Positions 1 to 11,285 of a stretch of 35,401 nt of DNA are shown here, piece after piece; the first letter of the stretch is position 1, and every line of letters begins with the position of its first letter. The stretch lies in the NCBI GenBank assembly GCA_018969585.1, contig JAGWYB010000012.1:1-35401 (forward strand). Direction: 5' to 3'. The notes beneath the pieces are model-generated. The model worked only from the letters and a program-made list of their open reading frames with translations, was not told the DNA's origin and ran no database searches. The position numbers and the translations under genes are program-made. This DNA comes from Actinomycetales bacterium. GTDB taxonomy: Bacteria; Actinomycetota; Actinomycetes; Nanopelagicales; Nanopelagicaceae.

Positions 1-1
1 C

Positions 2-499
2 CTCTTTGGTGCAATCTTGCTCTGGACCGCCTATAAATTAATCACCGAAGATCCAGATGAAGATGAGTGGCAAGAGAATCGAATCATTACCGCGCTCCGT
101 AAGCGCGGTCTCTCTACATTTTCACTTGCGTTAGTTGCACTTGGCACAACTGATTTACTCTTTGCGCTCGATTCAATCCCGGCAATCTTTGGTTTGACAC
201 GCGATCCATATATTGTCTTTATGGCAAACGCCTTTGCTCTTATGGGACTTCGCCAACTCTATTTTCTGGTAGGAATTCTCTTGAAGCGCCTGGTATATCT
301 CTCTAAAGGTTTATCAATTGTCCTTGGATTTATCGGCATAAAATTGATTATTGAAGCTCTTCACGGAATTGGTATTCACGAAGCGTTTGGCTACAAGATT
401 CCACACGTATCACTTGCAGTATCGCTAGGTGTGATTATCTCTTCACTTGCAGTTACAACGGTGATTAGTTTGCGCCAGAAACCAGGCGTAATTAATTAA
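2..499 (+). CDS. TerC family integral membrane protein (5' truncated by window edge)
   Basis: The reading frame is open to the left edge, so the true start lies outside the window; the track's first residue is an internal TTG. The visible C-terminal part has TerC/Alx-family features: the 'FALDSIPAIFG' segment, in which an acidic residue lies in a membrane helix, then 'MANAFALMGLRQLYFL', with about four or five hydrophobic helices in view. Family members are inner-membrane proteins linked to metal ion (manganese) export and tellurite resistance. Which ion this one moves cannot be told. Its stop codon overlaps that of the convergent whiB-like gene by four bases, leaving no room for an intergenic terminator. 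Confidence 0.93.
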   Translation, partial: LFGAILLWTAYKLITEDPDEDEWQENRIITALRKRGLSTFSLALVALGTTDLLFALDSIPAIFGLTRDPYIVFMANAFALMGLRQLYFLVGILLKRLVYLSKGLSIVLGFIGIKLIIEALHGIGIHEAFGYKIPHVSLAVSLGVIISSLAVTTVISLRQKPGVIN

Positions 500-798
500 G
501 CGCTGAAGCTATGTGCCTGACGAGTTGCTTTACTGATAATTTCCAAGCGCTCATCTTCAGTTAAACCGCCCCAGATTCCGTAAGGCTCTTGCGCTGCAAG
601 GGCGTGTGCGCGGCACTGTGCGATTACCGGGCAAGACGCGCAGACTGCCTTCGCTGCAAGTTCGCGCGCCCTACGCCTTGGTCCACGTTCGCCATCTGGA
701 TGGAAGAACATCTCAGTCGGCAGAGATCTGCATGCGCCCTCGTACTGCCACTCCCAATTACTTGCGACTGGCTTTGGTAGGCGGGTCATCTCGGTCAT
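496..798 (-). CDS. WhiB family iron-sulfur transcriptional regulator, WhiD/WhiB3-like
   Basis: A 100-residue Wbl protein. Four cysteines at about 23, 53, 56 and 62 follow the C-x29-C-x2-C-x5-C spacing that binds a [4Fe-4S] cluster. 'GIWGG' and the basic C-terminal region follow, used in this family to contact sigma factor and DNA. 'WEWQ..GACR' and 'FFHPDGERG' resemble Streptomyces WhiD and mycobacterial WhiB3 more than WhiB1 or WhiB2. I chose the ATG at 798 (MTEMTRLP) because it matches the usual WhiD N-terminus and has a leaderless promoter directly in front; ATG 822 is an alternative. The 252-residue ORF in the track is this gene plus upstream noncoding frame. It is divergent from the MerR/B12 gene. 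Homologues respond to redox state or nitric oxide; its targets here are unknown. Confidence 0.93.
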   Translation of the reverse strand: MTEMTRLPKPVASNWEWQYEGACRSLPTEMFFHPDGERGPRRRARELAAKAVCASCPVIAQCRAHALAAQEPYGIWGGLTEDERLEIISKATRQAHSFSA

Positions 799-804
799 GG
801 GGAA

Positions 805-833
805 ACCATACAATCGCGCCATAAGTTGTTCAA
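805..833 (-). promoter_or_regulatory. Leaderless promoter of the WhiD-like gene
   Basis: On the minus strand TTGAAC (828-833) is followed after 17 nt by TATGGT (805-810), then 6 nt, then the ATG at 798. Transcription would begin at or next to the A of the ATG, so no ribosome binding site is needed, and none is seen. Confidence 0.55.
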
Positions 834-884
834 GTACCTTCTTTTCAAGATGCCATCGTGGCGCGCTTAGGTCAGGATTGGGGT

Positions 885-1762
885 ATGACTGAGAGCACAT
901 CTCTGACGGTGGCTGCGGTAGCCCGCCGCCTAGGCGTCGCTCCAGCAACCTTAAGGACTTGGGACCGCCGTTACGGCTTAGGCCCATCTGAACATAGCTC
1001 GGGCGAACATCGTCGCTATAGCGCCACTGATCTGGCGCGATTGACCCTGATGCGAAAACTAGTGATCTCAGGAGTTTCTCCGGCGGAGGCAGCACAGCGC
1101 GCTCTCTCCTTTGAAGGTTCGGAGAGCGATGGGACTCGAGCGGTTGAACGAGAGATAAAAGTTCGCGAAGAGCTCGTTGAGACCCTTTATCGAGCCGCCC
1201 ATGCTTATGACCGATCGTTTGTTGAAGAGTTATTGCGAACTGAAATTTCCTCAAGTGGAATTACTTCGACATGGAATGAGGTAATAGTTCCGCTGCTAAT
1301 TATGTTGGGTGATGAATGGGCAGATCAAGGCACTGGCATTGAGACTGAACACATGGTGAGCGAAATTATCAAGCGACTTCTTCATGCAAATCATGAGAAT
1401 GTAACTAATCCAATAAACGCCCGCCCGGTACTTCTTGCATGTATCGGCGAAGAGATGCATTCACTTCCGCTACATGCTCTCGCAGCGGCGCTCTCCGAGA
1501 GAAATATTCAGACTCAATTTTTAGGTGCGCGAACACCAATCGAAGCAATCAGCGCAATCGTGAAGCGTTCTGCGCCACCAGCGGTATTTCTCTGGGCCCA
1601 ATTAAATAAAAATGGCGACCCAGATATCTTGGCAGAGTTACCAAATGTCAGACCTGCGCCAAGGATTGTTATCGGTGGACGCGGCTGGGGAACATCTGAT
1701 CCAAAGAGCGCGGTTTATGTCGAAAATCTTGTTGAAGCTTGTGAGGAAATCCAACGGGCAGT

Positions 1763-1772
<10 letters not shown>
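885..1772 (+). CDS. MerR-type HTH regulator with cobalamin-binding domain (CarH/LitR-like)
   Basis: A 295-residue protein. Residues about 8-75 form a MerR helix-turn-helix ('VARRLGVAPATLRTWDRRYGL'). A four-helix plus Rossmann B12-binding module follows. W145, nine residues, then E155-H156 reproduces the W-x9-EH motif that CarH photoreceptors use around the adenosyl group. E190-M-H192 fits the ExH motif that supplies the lower axial histidine, although the usual following glycine is a proline here. CarH-type proteins repress in the dark with adenosylcobalamin bound and release DNA in light. That role is inference here, because no carotenoid or other light-response gene is in the window. I preferred ATG 885 over the track start at 858 because the HTH alignment begins just after it. 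The gene is divergent from whiB across 86 nt. Confidence 0.87.
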
Positions 1773-4042
<2,270 letters not shown>

Positions 4043-4045
4043 TAA

Positions 4046-5602
4046 TTGCTTAATTCACGGAGCAATCATGTTTTAGTTATTGATTTTGGCGCGCAATACG
4101 CACAGCTAATTGCGAGGCGCATCAGACAAGCCGGTGTTTACAGCGAGATTGTGCCTTCCACTATGTCGGTAGATGAGATCAGAGCGCGTAACCCACGCGC
4201 CATAGTTCTATCGGGCGGTCCGGCTTCTGTATATGTTGAAGGTGCACCCCAAATCGATGGCTCTCTCTTTGAAAGTGGAATTCCTATTTTCGGAATCTGT
4301 TATGGATTTCAAGCGATGGCGCAGGCCCTAGGTGGCAGTGTCGAAAAGACAGGTAACTCCGAATTTGGTCGAACTAAATTCACCGCAGATCAATCCTCAA
4401 AATTATTTGCCGGCCTTGATTCAAGCTTCGATGTTTGGATGAGCCACGGCGATAGCGTGTTTGAAGCTCCAAATGGATTTCAAACGATAGGTCGAACAAA
4501 CGGTACGCCAGTCGCAGCATTTGAAAATCAAGATGGAACTCTTGCCGGAGTGCAATTTCACCCAGAAGTCATGCATAGTGAGAATGGACAAGCGATCCTG
4601 CAACGTTGGTTAATTGACACGATTAAGTTACGGCCGAATTGGAACGCCGAGAACATAATTGAAAATGAAGTAATAAACATAAAATCAGAGGTCGGTAATA
4701 AGCGGGTTATTTGTGGCTTATCGGGCGGTGTTGATTCCGCTGTAGCCGCTGCACTCGTTCAAAAAGCCATCGGAGCACAACTTACTTGTGTCTTTGTAGA
4801 TCATGGACTTTTGCGAAAGGGCGAAGCAGAACAGGTCGAACGAGACTTCGTTACAGCAACCGGAGTCAACCTAGTTGTAGTAAACGCTCAAGAGAAATTC
4901 CTTAACGCGCTCTCCGGAGTTTCTGATCCGGAAGAGAAGCGAAAGATTATCGGGCGAGAGTTCATACGCGCTTTTGAAGCAGCTGCCAGAGAATTAGTTT
5001 CAACCGGAGAAGTGGAATATTTAGTTCAAGGAACGCTTTATCCGGATATCGTTGAATCTGGAGGTGGCACAGGTACGGCCAATATCAAGTCACATCACAA
5101 TGTTGGTGGACTTCCTAGCGATCTCAAATTCAAATTGATCGAACCTCTAAAGAATTTATTTAAAGATGAAGTTAGAGAAGTTGGAATGGAATTAGGACTT
5201 CCTTCCCCGATTATTTGGCGTCAACCATTCCCTGGACCGGGTCTTGCGATTCGAATCGTCGGTGAAGTTACTCAAGAAAGACTTAGAATCTTGCGCGAGG
5301 CCGACTTTATTGTGCGCGAAGAATTACAATTAGCGGGTCTCGATCGCGAGATCTGGCAATGCCCCGTTGTATTGCTTGCCGATATTAGGAGCGTTGGAGT
5401 TCAAGGCGATGGTCGAACTTATGGCCACCCTGTTGTTCTACGCCCGGTATCGAGCGAGGATGCGATGACTGCAGATTGGTACCGAGTGCCAACTGAAGTA
5501 TTAGCCAAGATTTCTAATCGAATCACCAATGAAGTACGAGAGGTAAACAGAGTGGTACTCGACGTAACGTCGAAGCCACCAGGAACCATTGAATGGGAGT
5601 AG
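4046..5602 (+). CDS. guaA: GMP synthase (glutamine-hydrolysing)
   Basis: Converts XMP, glutamine and ATP to GMP, completing the pathway begun by GuaB. The length of 518 residues is normal. The class I amidotransferase domain is N-terminal, with nucleophile Cys in '[10 protein letters not shown]' and the His-Glu pair in 'FHPEVMHS'. The ATP pyrophosphatase domain has the P-loop '[14 protein letters not shown]', and the C-terminal dimerisation domain ends in the family signature '[11 protein letters not shown]'. The start must be TTG at 4046: an in-frame stop lies directly upstream at 4043, and the conserved '[17 protein letters not shown]' begins nine residues in. GAGG lies 7-8 nt ahead of it. 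It belongs to the guaB operon. Confidence 0.98.
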   Translation: MLNSRSNHVLVIDFGAQYAQLIARRIRQAGVYSEIVPSTMSVDEIRARNPRAIVLSGGPASVYVEGAPQIDGSLFESGIPIFGICYGFQAMAQALGGSVEKTGNSEFGRTKFTADQSSKLFAGLDSSFDVWMSHGDSVFEAPNGFQTIGRTNGTPVAAFENQDGTLAGVQFHPEVMHSENGQAILQRWLIDTIKLRPNWNAENIIENEVINIKSEVGNKRVICGLSGGVDSAVAAALVQKAIGAQLTCVFVDHGLLRKGEAEQVERDFVTATGVNLVVVNAQEKFLNALSGVSDPEEKRKIIGREFIRAFEAAARELVSTGEVEYLVQGTLYPDIVESGGGTGTANIKSHHNVGGLPSDLKFKLIEPLKNLFKDEVREVGMELGLPSPIIWRQPFPGPGLAIRIVGEVTQERLRILREADFIVREELQLAGLDREIWQCPVVLLADIRSVGVQGDGRTYGHPVVLRPVSSEDAMTADWYRVPTEVLAKISNRITNEVREVNRVVLDVTSKPPGTIEWE

Positions 5603-5607
5603 TAGCG

Positions 5608-6270
5608 ATGCGTTTCAAAGTCGCAACGACGTTTGTATTCTGCTTTGCTCTTTTATCAATAGCTACCCCAGCTAACGCAGATACCAAGGGGAAAAATGGG
5701 GATCGCAATTCAGACGAAGTTATTTGTATCGACGAACTAACGGTATCTAGCGCTAATGAGTCGAAGCGAGTCGCCCTTCCTAGCCGATTAATGAAGCGCC
5801 CACCAAAATTCATAGATCTAATTACAAACTGCGGCGTAATCACAATTCGCCCAGAATTTGGACAAGCGCCGATCGCAGTCACATTTATGAGCTCGCTAGT
5901 CCAACAGAAATACTTTGATCTTACGTCTTGTCATCGTTTAACTACTGATGTCACAAGTTTTATTCAATGCGGTGACCCGACCGGAACCGGAATGGGGGAC
6001 AAAGTCTTTACTTATCAGAAAGAGAATCTCCCTAAGCGTTTTGGAAAATATCGGGAAGGCACGGTCGCCATTCAAAATCGCAATGGGATTAGCAGCCAAT
6101 TCTTAATTTTCTACGAAGAAACAACCCTCTCTCCAAACCATAGCGTCTGGGGACGAGTTGTTAATGGAATTGAAATATTGCATTACATCGCAGAGGGTGG
6201 AATAGATGGCGGCGGTACAGATGGCAAACCAACTAGAAATCTTGTGATTGAAAGAGCAGTCCTTCGTTAA
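5608..6270 (+). CDS. Exported cyclophilin-type peptidyl-prolyl isomerase
   Basis: A 220-residue protein starting with a Sec signal peptide (basic 'MRFK', hydrophobic stretch, likely cleavage after 'PANA'). A cyclophilin fold follows: 'FDLTSCHRLTT' carries the catalytic arginine, then 'FIQCGDPTGTG', 'GTVAIQN', 'SSQFLIFYEE' and 'SVWGRVVNGIEIL'. It should assist folding of proteins outside the membrane. ATG 5608 is preferred to 5593 because GGGAG lies 8 nt ahead and the signal peptide begins there; this leaves 5 nt after the guaA stop, so it is probably co-transcribed with guaA. It converges on the PIG-L gene with a 4-nt stop-codon overlap. The pre-cyclophilin segment (residues about 28-65) contains two cysteines and is otherwise unrecognised. 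Confidence 0.92.
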   Translation: MRFKVATTFVFCFALLSIATPANADTKGKNGDRNSDEVICIDELTVSSANESKRVALPSRLMKRPPKFIDLITNCGVITIRPEFGQAPIAVTFMSSLVQQKYFDLTSCHRLTTDVTSFIQCGDPTGTGMGDKVFTYQKENLPKRFGKYREGTVAIQNRNGISSQFLIFYEETTLSPNHSVWGRVVNGIEILHYIAEGGIDGGGTDGKPTRNLVIERAVLR

Positions 6271-6989
6271 TCAGTATTTACAACTTTAAATACTTCAGCA
6301 ATTCTTCCAGCGACTAATCCATTAGCTTCGCCGTTCTTTTCTCCCCAACTTCTCACCATTGGCTCTAACTCTGGATTATGCGCAGTTTGGCTTACATGTG
6401 CCTTTAGCGCATCCATTTTCTTAGAAAATGTTTCAGTTATATCTACGAAGTGATTTGGCTGCGGTGATCCAGTAATCCAAAGTTCTCTAACTCGCCACGG
6501 TTCAAATCCGGACTCTTTTAAGTCAGTAAATGCATAGGGATTTCTGGCATCCGGATAGACCGCTTGGATTGCGGCCTCTCCGGCGGCAAGATGATCTGGA
6601 TGACTTGCGAAAATTCGCTCCCAGTTTCTCTCTGGTGATTGAACAACCATTCGATCAGGTTTAGCCCTACGAATTTCGCGAACTATTTCTTTACGAAGTT
6701 CTAGCGTTGGAACCAGCGAACCATCACGATAATTTAGATAAGTAACTTGAGAGACTCCTAAGACTTTTCCAGCTTCGCGTTGTTCGCGCTGTCTTACTTT
6801 CGCCATATCTTCTAATGAGAATTCTGACGCCTCGCCTCCTTGATCACCATTGGTAACTATGCAATAGGAGACTTCAATTCCTTTTTTAGTCCAGAGAGCG
6901 ATCGTGCCGCCAGCGCCAAAATCGCAATCATCAGGATGCGCCATCACGACCAAAATACGTTTAATCTCTTCATCTGCTAGCGGAGTCAC
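6267..6989 (-). CDS. PIG-L/LmbE family zinc-dependent deacetylase
   Basis: A 240-residue metal-dependent N-deacetylase-like protein. Zinc-site motifs are 'AHPDDCDFGAGGT' near residue 17 and 'SHPDH' near residue 128. Actinobacterial relatives include MshB and Mca of mycothiol metabolism, which deacetylate GlcNAc-Ins or cleave mycothiol conjugates. The closest subgroup cannot be decided by eye, and nothing in the neighbourhood points to mycothiol. The start is GTG at 6989, with -10 TAGAAT exactly 6 nt upstream and no Shine-Dalgarno, which suggests a leaderless mRNA. It is divergent from pcrA across only 22 nt and overlaps the cyclophilin gene by 4 nt at its 3' end. Confidence 0.9.
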   Translation of the reverse strand: MTPLADEEIKRILVVMAHPDDCDFGAGGTIALWTKKGIEVSYCIVTNGDQGGEASEFSLEDMAKVRQREQREAGKVLGVSQVTYLNYRDGSLVPTLELRKEIVREIRRAKPDRMVVQSPERNWERIFASHPDHLAAGEAAIQAVYPDARNPYAFTDLKESGFEPWRVRELWITGSPQPNHFVDITETFSKKMDALKAHVSQTAHNPELEPMVRSWGEKNGEANGLVAGRIAEVFKVVNTD

Positions 6990-6995
6990 CGCCGT

Positions 6996-7005
6996 ATTCT
7001 AGACT
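6996..7005. promoter_or_regulatory. Overlapping divergent leaderless -10 elements (PIG-L gene and pcrA)
   Basis: The minus strand reads TAGAAT (6996-7001), then 6 nt, then GTG. The plus strand reads TAGACT (7000-7005), then 6 nt, then ATG at 7012. The two hexamers share the bases around a TCTAGA palindrome at 6998-7003, within a 22-nt gap between start codons. The -35 regions would fall inside the opposite genes and do not match the consensus well. Confidence 0.5.
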
Positions 7006-7011
7006 TCTAAC

Positions 7012-9240
7012 ATGTCCGAAAGAATGCAAACTTCATTGCTTGACGGACTTAATCCTGAACAACAATCTGCGGTGACCCATGAAGGCGGCCCACTCCTAGT
7101 TGTAGCGGGCGCAGGATCTGGAAAAACGAGAGTCCTCACTCGCAGAATCGCATACTTGCTTGCGAAACGCGGCGTTGAACCATTTGAGATTCTGGCGATT
7201 ACTTTTACAAATAAAGCAGCAGGTGAGATGAAAGAGCGAGTCGCCTCGCTAGTAGGTAAACGAGCAAAAGCAATCTGGGTTTCTACTTTCCACTCTGCTT
7301 GCGTTCGCATCCTTCGACAGGAAGGATCCCGCCTTGGATTCACAACTTCTTATTCAATTTATGACCAATCCGATAGCGTCCGACTCATTACCTTAGTAAT
7401 GCGAGATTTAAATATCGACCAGAAAAGATATAACCCACGAGCTGTTGCGGCACTTATATCGAATGCTAAGAACGAATTACTTGGTCCGGCTGATTATAGA
7501 AATAGCACCTCAACATATTTTGAAGAAATAGTCGCTGAAATCTACGCCGTCTATCAACAGAGATTAACAACATCAAATGCTATGGATTTCGATGATTTAA
7601 TTATGAAGACCGTCGAGGTCCTTCAGAAATTTCCAGAGGCGAGAGCCAGATATCGAAATCGCTTTAAACATATCTTGGTCGATGAATATCAAGACACAAA
7701 CCATGCCCAATACATTCTGATAAGAGAACTAGTCGGAACAAATCGAGAAGAGGTTCCGCCAGCCGAGCTCTGTGTTGTAGGTGATGCCGATCAGAGCATC
7801 TATGGATTCCGTGGCGCCACTATTAGAAACATTCTTCAATTTGAAGAGGACTACCCAGACGCGACCACAATAATGCTGGAACAGAACTACCGCTCGACCC
7901 AGAATATATTAAGCGCCGCCAATTCTGTTATTTCGAAAAATGAATCTCGTAAAGAAAAGAATCTGTGGTCTGAATCTGGAAGTGGCACAAAGTTAATCGG
8001 TTTTGTTGCTGAAAATGAACATCATGAGGCGGAATTTGTAAGAGATGAGATGCGCCGTCTAATTGACGAGGGAGTTTCTCGCTTCGGAGATACTGCAATC
8101 TTCTATCGGACAAATGCCCAATCTCGTGTTTTTGAAGAGACTTTTATGCGCTCTGGAATCCCTTACAAAGTCGTTGGTGGAGTACGTTTCTATGAGCGAA
8201 AAGAAGTTAAAGATTTACTTGCATATCTCCGGGTCTTAGTTAATCCAAGTGATGAAGTTTCGCTACAACGAATAATCAATACACCGAAACGCGGTATTGG
8301 AGATCGAGCTCTAGATGTAATTGGAAACATTGCAAAGTCAGAATCAAGTTCTTTTTGGAGCGCTCTCTCTCGAGCAAATAGTTCGGAGCTGACCCCAAAA
8401 GCTGCGGCCTCAATATCTGCTTTTTTTTCAATGATGAGCGCTCTCCAGGTTCTAGTTGAAGCGAATCGTCCGCCCGCAACAATTGCAGCTGCTGTTTTAG
8501 AACAATCTGGACTTCTATCCGAGTTGCGCGCTAGTGGTGACCCACAAGATGAGGTTCGCGTCGAAAACTTAGAGGAACTAGTAGCCGTAATTGAAGAGTA
8601 TGAAGAGCGAATTGTCGGAGAAGGTGAAACTCCTACGCTTGCTGGCTTCCTTGAAGAAGTCTCACTCGTCGCCGATGCAGATGAAATTCCAGAAGGAGAA
8701 GATCACGGAGGCGTTGTAACTTTAATGACTCTTCACACTGCGAAGGGTTTGGAATTTCCAACCGTATTTCTAACTGGCATGGAGGAGGGAGTCTTCCCAC
8801 ACTCTAGAACTTTGGGCGAGAAAAAAGAGTTAGAGGAAGAACGGCGTTTGGCTTATGTTGGCCTAACTCGCGCAAGAGAAAGACTTTTTCTATCGCGTGC
8901 TGAATATCGTTCTGCATGGGGTGCGCCGAATTACAATCCACCTTCAAGATTTCTTGATGAAATTCCAGATGATTTAATTGATTGGAATAAATCAGCGAGT
9001 GGATTCACAACTCCTCCTATAGTTAGAAGAAAATCGACCACTCCGTCACCAAGAGCTACTGGAAAACAGAGTTCCGCCTTACAACTTGTGATTGGAGATC
9101 GGGTATCGCACGACACCTTTGGCATAGGAACTGTGATTGCTGTCTCAGGTGAAGGAGATAAATCAGAAGCGACTATCAATTTTGGAAGCTACGGAGATAA
9201 GCGTTTGTTGCTCCGATATGCGCCAGTAGATAAGTTATGA
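7012..9240 (+). CDS. pcrA: ATP-dependent DNA helicase PcrA/UvrD
   Basis: A 742-residue superfamily 1A 3'-5' helicase used in nucleotide excision and replication or transcription-conflict repair. All helicase motifs are visible: 'AGAGSGKT' (Walker A, residues 32-39), 'ITFTNKAAGEMKER' (Ia), 'DEYQDTN' (II), 'GDADQSIYGFRGA' (III), 'EQNYRST' (IV), 'TLHTAKGLEFP' (V) and 'YVGLTRARERLFL' (VI). The C-terminal 'GDRVSHDTFGIGTV...NFGSYGDKRLLLRYAPVDKL' is the Tudor-like domain that binds RNA polymerase in PcrA proteins. The ATG has a leaderless-type -10 (TAGACT) 6 nt upstream. sucC follows after 3 nt. Confidence 0.97.
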   Translation: MSERMQTSLLDGLNPEQQSAVTHEGGPLLVVAGAGSGKTRVLTRRIAYLLAKRGVEPFEILAITFTNKAAGEMKERVASLVGKRAKAIWVSTFHSACVRILRQEGSRLGFTTSYSIYDQSDSVRLITLVMRDLNIDQKRYNPRAVAALISNAKNELLGPADYRNSTSTYFEEIVAEIYAVYQQRLTTSNAMDFDDLIMKTVEVLQKFPEARARYRNRFKHILVDEYQDTNHAQYILIRELVGTNREEVPPAELCVVGDADQSIYGFRGATIRNILQFEEDYPDATTIMLEQNYRSTQNILSAANSVISKNESRKEKNLWSESGSGTKLIGFVAENEHHEAEFVRDEMRRLIDEGVSRFGDTAIFYRTNAQSRVFEETFMRSGIPYKVVGGVRFYERKEVKDLLAYLRVLVNPSDEVSLQRIINTPKRGIGDRALDVIGNIAKSESSSFWSALSRANSSELTPKAAASISAFFSMMSALQVLVEANRPPATIAAAVLEQSGLLSELRASGDPQDEVRVENLEELVAVIEEYEERIVGEGETPTLAGFLEEVSLVADADEIPEGEDHGGVVTLMTLHTAKGLEFPTVFLTGMEEGVFPHSRTLGEKKELEEERRLAYVGLTRARERLFLSRAEYRSAWGAPNYNPPSRFLDEIPDDLIDWNKSASGFTTPPIVRRKSTTPSPRATGKQSSALQLVIGDRVSHDTFGIGTVIAVSGEGDKSEATINFGSYGDKRLLLRYAPVDKL

Positions 9241-9243
9241 CCC
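9208..9243 (+). promoter_or_regulatory. Possible leaderless promoter of sucC inside the end of pcrA
   Basis: TTGCTC (9208-9213), a 17-nt spacer, TAAGTT (9231-9236), and 7 nt to the sucC ATG. The hexamer and the 7-nt gap are the same as in front of mdh. No Shine-Dalgarno precedes the ATG. The -35 match is weak. Confidence 0.4.
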
Positions 9244-10407
9244 ATGGACCTCTTTGAGTATCAGGCGCGCGATCTCTTTGAGGCAAATGGAGTACCAGTT
9301 CTTGGTGGCGCGGTTGCAACAACTCCTGAAGAAGCAAAGTTAGCGGCAGCAAAATTTGGTGGAAAAGTTGTTGTAAAGGCCCAGGTAAAGATTGGCGGAC
9401 GAGGTAAAGCTGGTGGCGTAAAACTCGCGGAATCTCCTGATGATGCTTTCGAAAAGGCAAAAGCAATCTTAGGAATGGATATAAAAGGACACTTAGTTCG
9501 CAAAGTAATGATTGCTCAAGCAGCTCCAATTGAGAGTGAGTATTACCTCGCAATTCTTCTTGATCGCGCCGCTCGATCCTTTCTTGTCATGGCATCCGTT
9601 GCTGGCGGAATGGATATTGAGGAAGTTGCCCATAAAACTCCCGAAAAATTAGCGCGAGTACATATAAATCCCAATAGTGGTCTGGATAAAGCCAAGGCGC
9701 TGGAAATAGTCCGCGCTGGCGCATTTCCTGGCGATGTTGAAGATCAGGTCGCAGATGTTTTAATCAAACTTTGGGAGACTTTCCAAAAATCAGATGCAAC
9801 TCTTGTCGAAGTAAATCCATTGGTAAAGACTGGTGACGGAAAGATAATTGCACTTGATGGAAAAGTAACTCTTGATGACAACGCTTCTTTCCGGCACCCA
9901 GAATATGAAGCCTTGATTGATCATGCAGCAACGAATCCGCTTGAGGCGCTTGCTAAAGAAAAAGATCTAAATTATGTGAAGTTAGAGGGCGAAGTGGGCG
10001 TCATTGGAAATGGCGCTGGTTTAGTGATGAGTACGTTAGATGTGGTCGCATACGCCGGTGAGAAATATGGAGTAAAGCCGGCTAATTTCTTAGATATTGG
10101 CGGAGGCGCCAGCGCCCAAGTTATGGCTGACGGACTCTCAATTATCTTAGGAGATCCCGCAGTTCGCTCTGTTTTTGTAAATGTCTTTGGCGGAATTACG
10201 GCCTGTGATGCAGTCGCTAACGGAATCATCCAAGCTCTCGAGATTCTTGGCGATAAAGCCACCAAACCTTTAGTAGTTAGATTAGATGGCAATAGCGTTG
10301 TTGAAGGTCGCAAAATCCTGCAAGCTGCGAATCATCCTCTTGTACAACAGCTAGATACGATGGATGGCGCCGCTGCTCGTGCCGCGGAATTGGCGGCACA
10401 ACGATGA
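9244..10407 (+). CDS. sucC: Succinyl-CoA synthetase beta subunit (ADP/GDP-forming)
   Basis: With SucD it interconverts succinyl-CoA and succinate with substrate-level phosphorylation in the TCA cycle. The length of 387 residues is normal. It begins with the ATP-grasp domain '[19 protein letters not shown]' and has '[20 protein letters not shown]' (quoted in part). 'EVNPLV' contributes metal ligands, and the C-terminal CoA-ligase domain has '[10 protein letters not shown]' and '[16 protein letters not shown]'. Its TGA overlaps the sucD ATG (ATGA), so the two subunits are translationally coupled. Confidence 0.98.
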   Translation: MDLFEYQARDLFEANGVPVLGGAVATTPEEAKLAAAKFGGKVVVKAQVKIGGRGKAGGVKLAESPDDAFEKAKAILGMDIKGHLVRKVMIAQAAPIESEYYLAILLDRAARSFLVMASVAGGMDIEEVAHKTPEKLARVHINPNSGLDKAKALEIVRAGAFPGDVEDQVADVLIKLWETFQKSDATLVEVNPLVKTGDGKIIALDGKVTLDDNASFRHPEYEALIDHAATNPLEALAKEKDLNYVKLEGEVGVIGNGAGLVMSTLDVVAYAGEKYGVKPANFLDIGGGASAQVMADGLSIILGDPAVRSVFVNVFGGITACDAVANGIIQALEILGDKATKPLVVRLDGNSVVEGRKILQAANHPLVQQLDTMDGAAARAAELAAQR

Positions 10408-11285
10408 CTATTTTTATTGATGAAAATACAAAAGTTATCGTTCAAGGTATGACTGGCTCTGAGGGAACAAAACACACAAAGAGAATGTTGGCCAGCGGCA
10501 CAAAAATTGTTGGCGGTGTGACTCCAGGCAAAGGCGGTCAAGAAGTTGAAATTGATGGCAAGAAGCTCCCAGTTTTTAACTCAGTGAGTGAAGCAGTTGC
10601 CGCAACTGGCGCTAATGCCTCAGTTGTATTTGTTCCACCAAAGTTTGCTAAAGCCGCAGTCATAGACGCAATTGATGCAAAGTTACCTTTGGTAGTCGTA
10701 ATTACCGAAGGAATTCCTGTTCACGATACCGCAGCTTTCTTTGCGTATGCTCAAATAAGCAGCACCAGGATTATCGGACCTAATTGCCCAGGTTTAATCT
10801 CTCCTAGCAAATGCAATATTGGAATTACGCCTGCTGATATAACTGGCCCCGGCCGCATCGGTTTAGTATCTAAATCCGGAACTTTGACTTACCAGATGAT
10901 GTATGAATTAAGAGATATTGGATTTACTACCGCTGTCGGAATTGGTGGCGATCCAATTATCGGAACTACCCATATTGATTGTTTGCGCGCTTTCCAAGAT
11001 GACCCAGACACCGAAGCAATAGTTATGATTGGTGAAATTGGTGGCGATGCGGAAGAGCGAGCTGCTGCTTTTATTAAGGAATATGTAACTAAACCAGTCG
11101 TTGGATATGTTGCCGGATTTACCGCACCCGAAGGAAAGACCATGGGGCATGCTGGCGCGATAGTTTCAGGTTCATCAGGAACAGCGGAAGCAAAGAAAGT
11201 AGCTCTGGAAGCAGCCGGAGTTAAAGTTGGTAAAACCCCAAGTGAAACGGCGCGGTTGCTGCGCGAGTTAATCAGTAATGCTTGA
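10404..11285 (+). CDS. sucD: Succinyl-CoA synthetase alpha subunit
   Basis: A 293-residue alpha subunit with the CoA-binding Rossmann domain ('[19 protein letters not shown]', 'GGVTPGKGG') and the ligase domain. His249 in '[18 protein letters not shown]' is the residue phosphorylated during catalysis, and '[10 protein letters not shown]' is the conserved linker motif. It overlaps sucC by 4 nt and the DUF6350 gene by 8 nt, so the sucCD block runs directly into the membrane-protein gene. Confidence 0.98.
   Translation: MTIFIDENTKVIVQGMTGSEGTKHTKRMLASGTKIVGGVTPGKGGQEVEIDGKKLPVFNSVSEAVAATGANASVVFVPPKFAKAAVIDAIDAKLPLVVVITEGIPVHDTAAFFAYAQISSTRIIGPNCPGLISPSKCNIGITPADITGPGRIGLVSKSGTLTYQMMYELRDIGFTTAVGIGGDPIIGTTHIDCLRAFQDDPDTEAIVMIGEIGGDAEERAAAFIKEYVTKPVVGYVAGFTAPEGKTMGHAGAIVSGSSGTAEAKKVALEAAGVKVGKTPSETARLLRELISNA

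Noticed and set aside
799-1254. N-terminal extension of the WhiB ORF to 252 residues
   Set aside because: It is antisense to the MerR/B12 gene, has no family match, and a promoter with ideal spacing lies just before the ATG at 798.
7012-9240. Possible horizontal transfer of any block in the window
   Set aside because: No visible change in base composition, no integrase, transposase, direct repeats or tRNA ends. Gene order mostly follows actinobacterial patterns.
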